Notes: generated by a model from the sequence alone, not told the origin. A stretch of DNA of 64,000 bases from Alphaproteobacteria bacterium (GCA_012103325.1 WLWY01000003.1:248001-312000), one strand, 5' to 3'. Positions 8,709 through 17,774 are shown, numbered from the stretch's first letter. Program-made: numbers and translations.

Positions 8709-10346
8709 GTGAATGAACCGGCGACGTCCTTCGATATTGGGCTGGAAAAGGGCGAGGCGAATTATAAGGCGCTGTCACCGCTGAGTTTTTTGAAGCGGAG
8801 CGCGCATGTCTATCCAGATAAGGTGGCCGTCATACATGGCGACAGGCGCTACACCTATGCCGAGTTTTATGCGCGATGCCGTCGTTTGGCCTCCGCGCTG
8901 GCGGTGCGCGGGATCGGCGAAGGCGACACGGTATCTGTCATGGCGCCCAATATTCCGGAAATGCTGGAATGCCATTTCGCCGTGCCGATGCTGGGTGCGG
9001 TGCTCAACGCCATCAATATCCGGCTCGATGCGCCGACTGTCGGCTTCATTCTGGAGCATGGCGAAGCCAGGGCGGTCATTACGGACCGGCAGTTCTCGCC
9101 GGTCATGGCGGAAGCCTTGGCAGGCCTGGTGAAAAAGCCGCTGACGATCGACATCGATGATGTGCTGGCACCAAGCGGCGAATTGATCGGCGAGACCGAC
9201 TACGAGAGTTTTATCGCCGCGGGCGATCCCGATTTCGCCTGGGAAAGTCCAGATGACGAATGGAGGACAATCGCGCTCAACTACACGTCCGGGACCACGG
9301 GATCGCCGAAGGGGGTGCTGTATCATCATCGTGGTGCCTATCTGAACGCGATTGGCAACGCCATGACGATGGGCGTCGACGCCCGTTCGCGCTATCTGTG
9401 GACCCTGCCGATGTTTCACTGCAACGGTTGGACGTTCACCTGGGGCGTGACCGCGGTGGGGGGAACGCATGTCTGCTTGCGCGACGTCGATCCGGCGAAG
9501 ATTTTCCCGCTGATCGAAGAGCACAAAGTGACCCACATGTGCGGTGCGCCGGTGGTCCTGACTGCCTTGATCCACGCGCCTGACGGCATCAAACGCCGTT
9601 TCGATCACGGAATCGACATCGCCACTGGCGGTGCGGCTCCGCCCAGCGCGGTTATCGCGGGCATGGAGGAACTGGGATTCCGGGTGACGCACCTGTACGG
9701 CATGACCGAGTGCATGGGGCCATCCACGGTCTGCGTCTGGCAGCCGGAATGGGAGACGCTGCCGTTGGACGAGCGCTCGGTTTTGATGGCGCGGCAGGGC
9801 GTCAACTATATGACCCTTGAAGACCAGGCCATCATCGACCCGGAGACGATGCAAGCCGTACCCGCCGATGGCGAAACCATGGGCGAGCTGATGCTCAAGG
9901 GCAATACCGTGATGAAGGGTTATCTGAAGAATGAAGAGGCGACCGAGGCGGCGCTGCGCGGCGATTGGCTACATACCGGCGATCTCGGCGTGATGCATCC
10001 CAATGGCTATATCGAAATTAAGGACCGCTCGAAGGACATCATCATTTCCGGCGGCGAGAACATCTCGAGCCTCGAGGTCGAGGAGGCGCTTTACAAGCAT
10101 CCCGATATTATGGAGGCGGCCGTTGTGGCCGCCCCACACGAGAGGTGGGGCGAAACGCCTTGCGCGTTCATTGCCCTGAAGCCGGGGGCAAGCGCAGTCA
10201 ACGAGAGCGACATTATCGCCTATTGCCGCGAAAACCTGGCGCACTTTAAATGCCCGACTCTGGTGCGCTTCGGCGATCTGCCGAAAACGTCGACCGGCAA
10301 GATCCAGAAATTCGTTTTGCGTGAACAGGTTGGACAGACAACATGA
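8709..10346 (+). CDS. Acyl-CoA synthetase (AMP-forming), DmdB-like
   Basis: This 545-residue ANL-superfamily ligase activates a carboxylic acid to its CoA thioester through an acyl-adenylate. The phosphate loop YTSGTTGSPKG lies near residue 192. YGMTECMGPSTVCVW is motif A5, the GDLG and KDRSKDIIISGGENISS hinge lies around residue 447, and the catalytic Lys is in KTSTGKIQK near 527. Overall it resembles medium-chain or methylmercaptopropionate-type ligases (DmdB-like), but the substrate cannot be read from sequence. The start is GTG with GGAG upstream. It is the first gene of a four-gene catabolic operon and overlaps the SDR gene by four bases. Confidence 0.9.
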   Translation: MNEPATSFDIGLEKGEANYKALSPLSFLKRSAHVYPDKVAVIHGDRRYTYAEFYARCRRLASALAVRGIGEGDTVSVMAPNIPEMLECHFAVPMLGAVLNAINIRLDAPTVGFILEHGEARAVITDRQFSPVMAEALAGLVKKPLTIDIDDVLAPSGELIGETDYESFIAAGDPDFAWESPDDEWRTIALNYTSGTTGSPKGVLYHHRGAYLNAIGNAMTMGVDARSRYLWTLPMFHCNGWTFTWGVTAVGGTHVCLRDVDPAKIFPLIEEHKVTHMCGAPVVLTALIHAPDGIKRRFDHGIDIATGGAAPPSAVIAGMEELGFRVTHLYGMTECMGPSTVCVWQPEWETLPLDERSVLMARQGVNYMTLEDQAIIDPETMQAVPADGETMGELMLKGNTVMKGYLKNEEATEAALRGDWLHTGDLGVMHPNGYIEIKDRSKDIIISGGENISSLEVEEALYKHPDIMEAAVVAAPHERWGETPCAFIALKPGASAVNESDIIAYCRENLAHFKCPTLVRFGDLPKTSTGKIQKFVLREQVGQTT

Positions 10347-11104
10347 CGGCAACGCTTGAAGGCAAACACGCTATCGTCACCGGCGCCTCCAGCGGGCTCG
10401 GACGCCATTTCGCTTTGACCCTGGCGAGAGCCGGCGCCAAGGTCGCCGTGGCGGCGCGCCGTGCCGATAGGCTGAGCGAACTAGTTGACGAGATCGCCGC
10501 GTTCGACGGTCATGCGTTGCCGGTCTCGCTCGACGTGACCGATCCAGCTAGCGTCAAGGCGGCGGTCGAGGTTGCGGAGACGGAACTGGGGCCAATCCAC
10601 ATCCTGATCAATAATGCGGGCGTAACGCAGGCGAAAACGGCGCTCGATATCGACGAGGCCGACTGGGACAACGTCGTCGGCACGAATTTACGCGGTGCGT
10701 GGCGCATGGCGCAGGAAACCGCGCGGCACATGGCGCGGCTCGGGCATGGTGGCAGCATTATCAATATCGCCTCGATCCTTAGTTTCGGCGTTACGCGGCA
10801 GCTTGCGACCTATGCCATCAGTAAAGCCGCCGTGGTGCAGATGACCAAGGCGCTGGCGGTCGAACTGACGCGCGATAATATCCGCGTCAACGCGCTGGCC
10901 CCGGGCTATATCGAGACGGACTTCAACCGCGATTTCTTCGCGACAGAGCGCGGCAAGGAAATGATTCGGCGTATCCCGCAGCAACGGCTTGGGCAGGTGT
11001 CAGACCTGGATGGCCCGCTGCTGCTTCTCGCCGGGGATGCGTCCGCATATATGACCGGCAGCGTCATCACGATCGATGGTGGCCACACGCTGCCACTCGT
11101 TTAA
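10343..11104 (+). CDS. SDR-family oxidoreductase
   Basis: This 253-residue short-chain dehydrogenase has the cofactor motif TGASSGLG at about residue 13, NNAG near 90, a catalytic Ser in INIASILS, and YAISK near 156-160. The C-terminal MTGSVITIDGGHTL is typical of FabG-like classical SDRs. It probably oxidises a 3-hydroxyacyl-CoA or related alcohol in the pathway coded by its neighbours, which is an inference from context. The ATGA overlap with the ligase gene indicates translational coupling. Confidence 0.92.
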   Translation: MTATLEGKHAIVTGASSGLGRHFALTLARAGAKVAVAARRADRLSELVDEIAAFDGHALPVSLDVTDPASVKAAVEVAETELGPIHILINNAGVTQAKTALDIDEADWDNVVGTNLRGAWRMAQETARHMARLGHGGSIINIASILSFGVTRQLATYAISKAAVVQMTKALAVELTRDNIRVNALAPGYIETDFNRDFFATERGKEMIRRIPQQRLGQVSDLDGPLLLLAGDASAYMTGSVITIDGGHTLPLV

Positions 11105-11134
11105 AGCAAAGCACTATAAAACTCGGAGATCCTT

Positions 11135-12337
11135 ATGATTGATTTCACGCTTTCGCCCCAGGTGGAAGAGACCCGTTTGCGTATTCGCGATTTCGTCGAC
11201 AGCCATATCATTCCGCTGGAATCCGATACGGCGAACTATGACGAGCATGAGAATATCGCGCTGGAACCGCTGGAACGCCTCAAGGCGATGGCCAAGGCGG
11301 AGGGACTCTGGTCCTTGTCCCTGCCGGTCGAGGATGGCGGATTGGGTTTCAACGTCGTGGAGATTACGCCGTGTTATGAGGAAATGAACCGTTCGATTTT
11401 CGGACCGGTTTGTTTCAACGCTTCCGCGCCCGATGATGGCAACATGCGCGTGCTGAGCCAGGTTGCGCGGCCGGACCAGAAGGAAAAATGGCTGCGCCCT
11501 ATCGCCGATGGCAGCATCCGTTCTTCGTTCGTGATGACCGAACCGTCGCCCGGCGCCGGCTCCGACCCTAGCGTGATGCAGACCAGGGCTACCAAGAAGG
11601 GCGACAAGTGGGTCATCAACGGCCGCAAATGGTTCATCACCGGTGCGGAGGCCGCCAAACACTTCATTCTGATGGCGAAGACATCGGATGATGCAAGGCG
11701 CGGCCTGACCGCATTCATGTTCCATGCGGACACGCCAGGCTGGCGGATCGTGCGCCGGATACCGATCATGGGGCCGGAAGAACATGGCGGACACTGTGAA
11801 TTGGAATTCGACGGACTCGAAATTCCCGACGAGGACCGGCTTATGGAAGTGGGTGAGGGGCTCAAGCTGACGCAGATCCGCCTCGGCACCGCGCGTTTGA
11901 CCCACTGTATGCGCTGGCTCGGCATGTCGCGCCGGTCGATGGAGATCGCCCGCGAATATGTCGAGCGCCGGATCAGCTTCGGCGAGATCCTGGCCAACCA
12001 TGAAGGCGTGCAATGGATGCTGGGCGAAATTGCAATGGCGATCGAAGTCGGCCGCCTGTTAACCATGCGCGCCGCCTGGAAGCTCGATCAAGGCGATTTC
12101 GCCCGAAAGGAGGTCTCCATGGCCAAGATCCAGGTCGCCGACACATTGCATCAGGCCGTTGATACCGCGATTCAGCTCAACGGCGCGCGCGGCTATTCCA
12201 AGGACACGGTCCTGGAATGGATTTACCGTTACGCAAGGCAGGCGCGCCTCGTCGACGGCGCGTCCGAGGTGCACAAGATGGTGCTGGCGCGGAACTATCT
12301 GAAAGAAGGCAACGACTTCTGGGGGTGGCGCGCCTAA
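11135..12337 (+). CDS. Acyl-CoA dehydrogenase
   Basis: This 400-residue FAD-dependent dehydrogenase has the usual three domains. SFVMTEPSPGAGSDPS is the FAD-binding signature, NGRKWFITGA follows, and the C-terminal block includes QLNGARGYSKDTVLEWIYR and LVDGASEVH. The length and the RYARQARLVDGASEVHKM tail resemble the ACAD10/11-like branch rather than short-chain BCAD. It catalyses alpha,beta-dehydrogenation of an acyl-CoA, supplying substrate for the downstream crotonase. It lies 30 bases after the SDR gene and 18 bases before the crotonase gene. Confidence 0.93.
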   Translation: MIDFTLSPQVEETRLRIRDFVDSHIIPLESDTANYDEHENIALEPLERLKAMAKAEGLWSLSLPVEDGGLGFNVVEITPCYEEMNRSIFGPVCFNASAPDDGNMRVLSQVARPDQKEKWLRPIADGSIRSSFVMTEPSPGAGSDPSVMQTRATKKGDKWVINGRKWFITGAEAAKHFILMAKTSDDARRGLTAFMFHADTPGWRIVRRIPIMGPEEHGGHCELEFDGLEIPDEDRLMEVGEGLKLTQIRLGTARLTHCMRWLGMSRRSMEIAREYVERRISFGEILANHEGVQWMLGEIAMAIEVGRLLTMRAAWKLDQGDFARKEVSMAKIQVADTLHQAVDTAIQLNGARGYSKDTVLEWIYRYARQARLVDGASEVHKMVLARNYLKEGNDFWGWRA

Positions 12338-12355
12338 CAAAGGGGGATTCGCGAT

Positions 12356-13204
12356 ATGGCCTACGATTTCGATCTATTGAATGTCGAGCGGCAGGGGCGT
12401 GTCGCGACTGTCACGATCGACAATCCGCCGGTTAACGTCATCACGATGGCGTTGTTTTCGGAGCTGGATAAACTGTCGAGTGAACTCAAAGCCGATCCGG
12501 AACTGACCGTCGTCGTTATGAGGAGCGCCGATTCGGATTTCTTCCTGGCGCATTTCGACGTTGCCGCCATTCTAGACCGCCCCATCGGGTTCGAGCCGCA
12601 GCGCGACGCGCAGTTGAAACCGTTCCACGCGCTCTGCGAGCGGTTCCGCACCATGAATAAGATCGTTATCGCCCAGATCGAAGGGCGCGTCGGCGGTGGT
12701 GGCAGCGAGCTGTCGGCGTCGTTCGACATGCGCTACGGCGTGCGCGGCAAGACCAAGGTCAATCAGATGGAAGTCCCGCTCGGCATCATCCCCGGCGGCA
12801 CCGGCACGCAGCGCCTGCCGCGCCTGATCGGCCGCGGCCGGGCGATGGAGCTGATCCTGAGTGGCGACGATATGGATGCCGAGACAGCGGAGCGCTGGGG
12901 TTACCTCAATCGCATCTTCGAGGCTGACGAGATTGGCCCATATGTCGACCGTTTGGCAAAGCGCATTGCTTCATTTCCGCCGTCCGCGGTGCGTCATGCC
13001 AAGCAAAGTGTCAATCAATCGGACAAACCGTGGCTCGATGGGCTGTTCGAAGAGGCTTATCTATTCGAGCAACTATTGCGCACGGACGACGCACGCGCGA
13101 ACATGCAGCGCTTCCTCGACATTGGCGGCCAGACGCGTGAGGGCGAGTTGCGGATGGACGATCTCAACGCCGAACTTGGCGATGAGGCGAAAAGTGAAAA
13201 CTAA
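12356..13204 (+). CDS. Enoyl-CoA hydratase/isomerase family protein
   Basis: This 282-residue crotonase-fold protein keeps both glutamates used by hydratases: Glu in GGSELSASFDM near residue 116 and Glu in NQMEVPLGIIPGGTGTQRL near 136. The first oxyanion-hole loop is unusual (FFLAHFDVAA in place of the common AFxAGADI). It ends the ligase-SDR-dehydrogenase-crotonase operon and probably hydrates the product of the dehydrogenase. A decayed copy of its last 55 or so codons lies about 0.8 kb downstream at 14027-14197, beyond an oppositely oriented methyltransferase gene. Confidence 0.9.
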   Translation: MAYDFDLLNVERQGRVATVTIDNPPVNVITMALFSELDKLSSELKADPELTVVVMRSADSDFFLAHFDVAAILDRPIGFEPQRDAQLKPFHALCERFRTMNKIVIAQIEGRVGGGGSELSASFDMRYGVRGKTKVNQMEVPLGIIPGGTGTQRLPRLIGRGRAMELILSGDDMDAETAERWGYLNRIFEADEIGPYVDRLAKRIASFPPSAVRHAKQSVNQSDKPWLDGLFEEAYLFEQLLRTDDARANMQRFLDIGGQTREGELRMDDLNAELGDEAKSEN

Positions 13205-13253
13205 CGGTGGGTACCGGCCAGTTTAGGCGAAAGGCCCGGGCGCGCCGCTTGTT

Positions 13254-13952
13254 TCATTTGGCGCAGACAAAAATTTTATCGCCTCTCCGACAGCCCAAAT
13301 CGATTTCACGGCGAGGGTCGATCTGGAAGACATCGACGGTGAAGCCGGCAGCGGCGAGCTTGTCGGGTAGATCGCTCCCGTAGTAGCGCAGATGATCGTT
13401 TTGGGCGAAGAAGACCTGCCGCAGGTACCCGTCGGTGACATTCGTGTCCTCGAAAGTCATGGCGTACCCATCGATCAGCGGAACGGTGATTATGGCCTTC
13501 CCGCCGGGGCACAGGACGCGGTGGATTTCCCGCATGGCTCGCGCGTCATCGGGAATGTGCTCAAGAACGTGGTTGGCGATCACGATATCGAACGCACCGT
13601 CGTCGAAGGGAATGTCTTGTACATCGATCTTGTGATCGACCTCGCTCATGAACAAATCCGCGGTAACATAGGATTTGGCAGTCGCTTTGAGCCGACTCCG
13701 CAAGATGTTCTCGGGGGCGAAGTGCAGGATGTCTTTTCCCATGAAGGGATCTGTTTCCTGCCAGAACACTTCGAACAACCGATGACGCTCGTAGCTGCCG
13801 CATGAGGGGCATACGGCTTCGGTGAAGAAGTGATGTGGCGTCGTGAAAAACCGGCCTGAATGCGAGCAAATCGGGCATGTTCGCTTATAAGCGCGGCGGA
13901 TTACCTGGCCAGGGTCCGTAATAAGCGATTTTACAATCATCTTTAAGAGCAT
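13254..13952 (-). CDS. SAM-dependent methyltransferase with N-terminal zinc-ribbon
   Basis: This 232-residue protein has a four-cysteine N-terminal ribbon (CPIC about residue 25, CPSC about 48) followed by a class I methyltransferase core. The core shows DILHFAPENILR, DIPFDDGAFDIVIANHVLEHI and REIHRVLCPGGKAIITVPL. The Methyltransf_11-type motifs are intact. The substrate is unknown; proteins of this shape often sit in polysaccharide loci. It is inserted in opposite orientation between the crotonase gene and the decayed crotonase 3' copy, so it may have arrived with that rearrangement (inference). An internal Met (MIVKSL, 13940) is an alternative start. Confidence 0.85.
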   Translation of the reverse strand: MLLKMIVKSLITDPGQVIRRAYKRTCPICSHSGRFFTTPHHFFTEAVCPSCGSYERHRLFEVFWQETDPFMGKDILHFAPENILRSRLKATAKSYVTADLFMSEVDHKIDVQDIPFDDGAFDIVIANHVLEHIPDDARAMREIHRVLCPGGKAIITVPLIDGYAMTFEDTNVTDGYLRQVFFAQNDHLRYYGSDLPDKLAAAGFTVDVFQIDPRREIDLGCRRGDKIFVCAK

Positions 13953-14026
13953 TTGGATCCCCGGAAGATATAAGTTTCGAAACTATAGGCATTGTATTCC
14001 ATGGCGCAATCGGTTCACGGTGCAGT

Positions 14027-14197
14027 TTGACCGCGTTGTTTGAAGAGGCCTATTTTTTCGAGCGCCTATTGCGCACGGGCGATGCACGCGCGAACATGCA
14101 TCGCTTTCTCGACATCGGTGGCTAAACACGCGAGGGCGAGTTGCGCATGAACGATCTCAACGCCGCATTAGGAGGCGACCAAACGAGTACCGAATAA
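14027..14197 (+). pseudogene. Decayed duplicate of crotonase 3' end
   Basis: The translation from 14027 reads LTALFEEAYFFERLLRTGDA, continues ARANMHRFLDIGG, has a stop at 14123-14125, and then continues TREGELRMNDLNAALGGD. This matches, residue for residue apart from scattered changes, the C-terminus of the crotonase gene ending at 13204 (GLFEEAYLFEQLLRTDDARA and TREGELRMDDLNAELGDE). A CAG Gln codon there has become TAA here. No start and no 5' part remain, so this is the tail of a former tandem copy. Confidence 0.85.
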
Positions 14198-14227
14198 GCG
14201 AAACTCTAAATGATTCAGGAGACCGTC

Positions 14228-14776
14228 ATGGTTGATCTCGATGCCTTTGTTGACGATTGCAAATCCGCGTTAGCGTCCGACGACCCTGTGGCGGCGGTTG
14301 AAGGCTTGGTCCGCGACGTTATCGCCGACCCTGAGGCGCTGCATTCAGCGTTCGGTGAACGGATCACAGGCAAGTCGTTGCGGGATCGGATCATCTTTCA
14401 CGATGACGAATTGACCGTTGTGCAGATCGCCACGGTGCCGGGTCTGCAGTCGCCCGTTCACAACCACAATATGTGGGCCGTGATCGGCGTCTATGATGGC
14501 GAAGAGCACAACGCGTTCTTCGAAGAAACCGATGGTACGCTGAAACAGACCGGTGAGCGGTTGCTCAAATCGGGCGATGTCGCTGTTCTGGCGCCGAAGA
14601 CGATTCACGCTATCGACAATCCAATCGAACGCAAATCCAACGCCATTCACGTCTATGGCGGCAATCTCGTTGCGCGCACGGGGCGCAGTATGTGGAACCC
14701 GCGTACGCAGGAGCGGGAGGATTATGAAATTGGCCAGCTGTCCGAATATACCAAGGAATTGAGCGGCATCGCGTAG
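14228..14776 (+). CDS. Cupin-fold metal-dependent dioxygenase-like protein (COG5553-type)
   Basis: This 182-residue double-stranded beta-helix protein resembles the predicted metal-dependent, cysteine-dioxygenase-like enzymes. The metal motif is visible in PVHNHNMWAVIGVYDGEEHN (two His and a downstream Glu), with a second His in LAPKTIHAIDNP. It presumably binds Fe(II); the substrate is unknown. The ATG at 14228 is preferred over the one at 14210 because AGGAG sits 6 bases before it. A TauD-family dioxygenase starts 15 bases downstream, so two non-haem-iron-type enzymes probably form one operon. Confidence 0.82.
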   Translation: MVDLDAFVDDCKSALASDDPVAAVEGLVRDVIADPEALHSAFGERITGKSLRDRIIFHDDELTVVQIATVPGLQSPVHNHNMWAVIGVYDGEEHNAFFEETDGTLKQTGERLLKSGDVAVLAPKTIHAIDNPIERKSNAIHVYGGNLVARTGRSMWNPRTQEREDYEIGQLSEYTKELSGIA

Positions 14777-14791
14777 AACGACAGGAGCGCC

Positions 14792-15649
14792 ATGACGGAT
14801 CTGGACATAAGACCCATTGCGGGCGCACTCGGTGCGGAACTGTATGGCGTCGATCTTTCCGAGACCTTGGATGACGCGGCCTTCGCGGCTGTTCGGCAGG
14901 CGCTGCATGATCATCTGGTGATCTTTTTCCGCGATCAGACCTTCACGCCAGAGCAGCACCTGGCCTTTGCGCGCCGCTTCGGTGATATCGAAACGCACCG
15001 CTATGCCAAGGGACTCCCTAGCCATCCCGAAATCCTGCCCGTCGTGAAGGAAGCGGAAGACCGGGCGGCGAATTTCGGCGGCATCTGGCACAGCGACGTG
15101 TCGTTTCACGAGGAACCGCCGATGGGCCAAATCCTCTACGCGCTGGATATACCGGAGTCAGGCGGCGACACGATATTCGTAAATATGTACCGCGCCTACG
15201 AGGCCTTATCGGACGGTATGAAGCGACTGCTGGAGGGGCGCAAGGCGATACACACCGGTGAGCGCTCTTACGGACCGACGGACAGCGAGGTGACACGGCG
15301 GCTGGACAAGTTTAGTCGTTCGATGGACGTCAAGATGAAGGACGATGCGGAGGCCGAAGTCGCACACCCGGTCGTCCGCACCCATCCGGAAACCGGCCGG
15401 AAATCGCTTTATATCAGCGCGATCTCGATCCAGCGCCTCGAAGGCATGACCCACGCGGAAAGCCGGCCGATCCTCGACCATCTCATCGCCCACGCGCAAC
15501 GCCCGGAGTTCACCTGCCGGTTCCGTTGGCGCAAACATTCCGTCGCCTTCTGGGACAACCGCTGCACGCAGCATTACGCGCTGAACGATTATCACGGCCA
15601 GCGCCGCGAAATGCATCGCGTGACGGTCGCAGGAGAGCGGCCGGTTTAG
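14792..15649 (+). CDS. TauD/TfdA-family 2-oxoglutarate-dependent dioxygenase
   Basis: This 285-residue protein has the Fe(II) facial triad of the family: His and Asp in IWHSDVSFHEEPP (about residues 96-98) and the distal His in NRCTQHYALNDYHG near 252. The 2-oxoglutarate-binding Arg is expected in the following REMHRVTV. The N-terminal IAGALGAELYGVDLSETL and VIFFRDQTFTPEQHLAFARR are typical. Such enzymes hydroxylate taurine, alkyl sulfates, phenoxyacetates or related compounds; the substrate is not predictable. It sits directly behind the cupin gene. Confidence 0.93.
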   Translation: MTDLDIRPIAGALGAELYGVDLSETLDDAAFAAVRQALHDHLVIFFRDQTFTPEQHLAFARRFGDIETHRYAKGLPSHPEILPVVKEAEDRAANFGGIWHSDVSFHEEPPMGQILYALDIPESGGDTIFVNMYRAYEALSDGMKRLLEGRKAIHTGERSYGPTDSEVTRRLDKFSRSMDVKMKDDAEAEVAHPVVRTHPETGRKSLYISAISIQRLEGMTHAESRPILDHLIAHAQRPEFTCRFRWRKHSVAFWDNRCTQHYALNDYHGQRREMHRVTVAGERPV

Positions 15650-15961
15650 GCGAAGTTCGACGAGAAGCGGTTCTATCAAACCACCCTGAATTCTGAGTAA
15701 TCGCGGATATCGGCTCAAATCCTCTATGCCTAGAGTTGAGAGTGAACCGAACGATCAGCGTGCGCTTTTGTAAGGTTAGATGAGTTATTCTTGAAATAGT
15801 ATAAATTTACAATATCTATAATAAATAGCAGTAAAGTTATAATAACTTTAAAGTAAGAATTTCATCCTACATTTAAATCCTAAACATAATCATAAGCGCT
15901 CTTTAGGGAATGTAATAATAGAATTCTGATTATTAATACATTCAATGATAGGCGATAGAAC
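15650..15961. other. AT-rich intergenic region upstream of haem-type chemoreceptor
   Basis: I find no gene in these 312 bases. From about 15770 the sequence becomes strongly AT-rich, unlike the flanking genes, and probably contains the promoter of the chemoreceptor. No clear terminator or operator palindrome is visible. Confidence 0.6.
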
Positions 15962-17716
15962 ATGTTTTCGAAATTCGACAAAAGCATTGTTTGGAAAATT
16001 ACCCTCCCGGTTCCAATCTGCCTAATCGCGATGATTGTGGGGTTATGGTTTACAATTCCGGCTTTCACGACGGAAAATGTGATACAGGATGCGATCGCCT
16101 CGGCTCGTGGAACTGTTAATCAATTCAAGGTTATACGCGGCTACTATACGAAGAACGTCATCAAAAAAGCGCTCGAAAGCAAACGTTTAAAGCCGCATTT
16201 CGATCATAAGGGCAAACCCGGCGTCATCCCGCTCCCGGCGACATTCATTCATGACGTCAGTAAAGAGCTGGAAACCGCTGACACCAAGGTAAAACTGTAC
16301 AGCGCTTTTCCGTTTCCCAATCGGAAAGGGGCGGTACTGGATACTTTCCAGACGGAAGCCTGGGCATTCCTTAAGGACAATCCGGATGAAATATTTTCCC
16401 GCCAGGAAACGCGGGAAGGCGCCGCAGTCGTTCGCGTTGCAATTGCGGACAAAATGGTCGCGCAAGGCTGCGTCAATTGTCACAACACATATCCCGGCTC
16501 GCCAAAGACGGATTGGAAGCTTGGCGACGTGCGGGGCGTCTTGGAAGTCTCGACGCCGATTGCGGCTCAGCTTGCCGCCGGCAATACGCTTAGCAATAAG
16601 ATATTGCTGCTGGTGCTCGTTGCCGGCGTGGCGCTCGCCGCCATTACCTTCTATATCGCCCACCGGGTGTCGCGGCCCCTGGTCAGCTTGAACGATGTCG
16701 CCCGCGCACTCGCATCCGGTGATAAGGGTGTCGAAATTCCCAACCTTGAGCGCGCCGATGAGGCGGGACGGCTTTCCGCCTCGGTTCAGATATTCAAGGA
16801 TAACACCATCAAGATGGACCAGATGGCAGAAGACGCGAAGGTTGCCGGGCAAGCTGCCGAGGAAAAAGCGGCCGCGGATATTGCGGAGCGGGTGGATAAT
16901 TTCGAGAGTGCGGTGTCGAACGTTCTGCGCTCGGTATCTGCGGCTTCGGATGAGCTGAATAGTACGGCAACATCCCTGTCTGCGACGGCGGAAAGATCCA
17001 GCAATCAGACCGAAGCGGCAATTTCGGCGACGCAGCAGGCCTCCAGCAACGTACAAACCGTTGCCGCGGCGTCCGAAGAGCTGTCCTCATCGATTTCCGA
17101 AATTAACCGCCAGGTTTCGGATGCCGCAGCCATCTCAATTGAGGCGGTTGACGCCGCTGAGCAGACCAATGCGTCGGTATTGGGGTTGAGCGAAGCCGGT
17201 CAGAAGATCGGCGATGTGGTCAATCTGATCAGCGATATCGCCAATCAGACCAATCTGCTGGCCCTGAATGCCACGATCGAGGCGGCCCGGGCCGGCGAGG
17301 CGGGCAAGGGTTTCGCGGTTGTGGCGTCCGAAGTTAAGGGGCCGGCGACGCAAACGGCGAAGGCAACCGAGGAAATTTCCACCCAGATTACCTCGATGCA
17401 GCAGGAGACGGAAGGCGCCGTCAAGGCGATCCAGAATATCTCCGAAGTGATCGGCAGGGTTAACGAGATATCGGGGTCTATTGCTTCGGGTATCGAGCAG
17501 CAAACCGACGCCACCACGGAAATCAGTCGCAATGCGCAAGAGGCCGCGAAAGGGACCGAAGAAGTTTCCAGCAATATCGGAGGTGTCAGCCAATCCGCCG
17601 CGGAAACCGGTAGTGCGGCAAATCAGGTGCTTTCCGCTGCCAGCGAGCTTTCCGAACAATCGGGAAGTTTGAGAACGGAAGTCCAGTCGTTCTTGAACCA
17701 GATGCGCGCTGGCTGA
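15962..17716 (+). CDS. Methyl-accepting chemotaxis protein with DUF3365 (Tll0287-like) haem-type sensor
   Basis: This 584-residue transducer has one membrane helix at about residues 10-33, a periplasmic domain with a CVNCH c-type haem-binding motif at 170-174 (context [20 protein letters not shown]), a second helix at about 212-234, a HAMP domain, and a C-terminal signalling domain. The periplasmic part matches DUF3365/Tll0287-like domains, thought to sense redox state or gases through a covalently bound haem. The signalling tip keeps [20 protein letters not shown]. The next helix reads KGPATQ at 459-464, where the neighbouring paralogue and the family read KSLANQ. It stands 276 bases before a second chemoreceptor. 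Confidence 0.9.
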   Translation: MFSKFDKSIVWKITLPVPICLIAMIVGLWFTIPAFTTENVIQDAIASARGTVNQFKVIRGYYTKNVIKKALESKRLKPHFDHKGKPGVIPLPATFIHDVSKELETADTKVKLYSAFPFPNRKGAVLDTFQTEAWAFLKDNPDEIFSRQETREGAAVVRVAIADKMVAQGCVNCHNTYPGSPKTDWKLGDVRGVLEVSTPIAAQLAAGNTLSNKILLLVLVAGVALAAITFYIAHRVSRPLVSLNDVARALASGDKGVEIPNLERADEAGRLSASVQIFKDNTIKMDQMAEDAKVAGQAAEEKAAADIAERVDNFESAVSNVLRSVSAASDELNSTATSLSATAERSSNQTEAAISATQQASSNVQTVAAASEELSSSISEINRQVSDAAAISIEAVDAAEQTNASVLGLSEAGQKIGDVVNLISDIANQTNLLALNATIEAARAGEAGKGFAVVASEVKGPATQTAKATEEISTQITSMQQETEGAVKAIQNISEVIGRVNEISGSIASGIEQQTDATTEISRNAQEAAKGTEEVSSNIGGVSQSAAETGSAANQVLSAASELSEQSGSLRTEVQSFLNQMRAG

Positions 17717-17740
17717 GGCTGGTCATATGGATCTCCCGCA

Positions 17741-17774
17741 AATAACGGTGACCGAATAACGGTGATAATGCATT
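17741..17774 (+). repeat. Left repeat block flanking second chemoreceptor
   Basis: Two copies of AATAACGGTGA (17741-17751 and 17755-17765), the second running on into TAATGCATT. Read inward, the second copy matches the reverse complement of the block at 20215-20233 in 15 of 19 positions, so the two blocks are in inverted orientation around the second chemoreceptor gene. It lies 24 bases after the stop of the first chemoreceptor. Confidence 0.55.

Noticed and set aside
8709..13204. A DMSP demethylation-type dmdBCD operon
   Set aside because: The ligase resembles DmdB, but the dehydrogenase is 400 residues (DmdC is much longer) and there is no dmdA. Only a general acyl-CoA pathway is supported.
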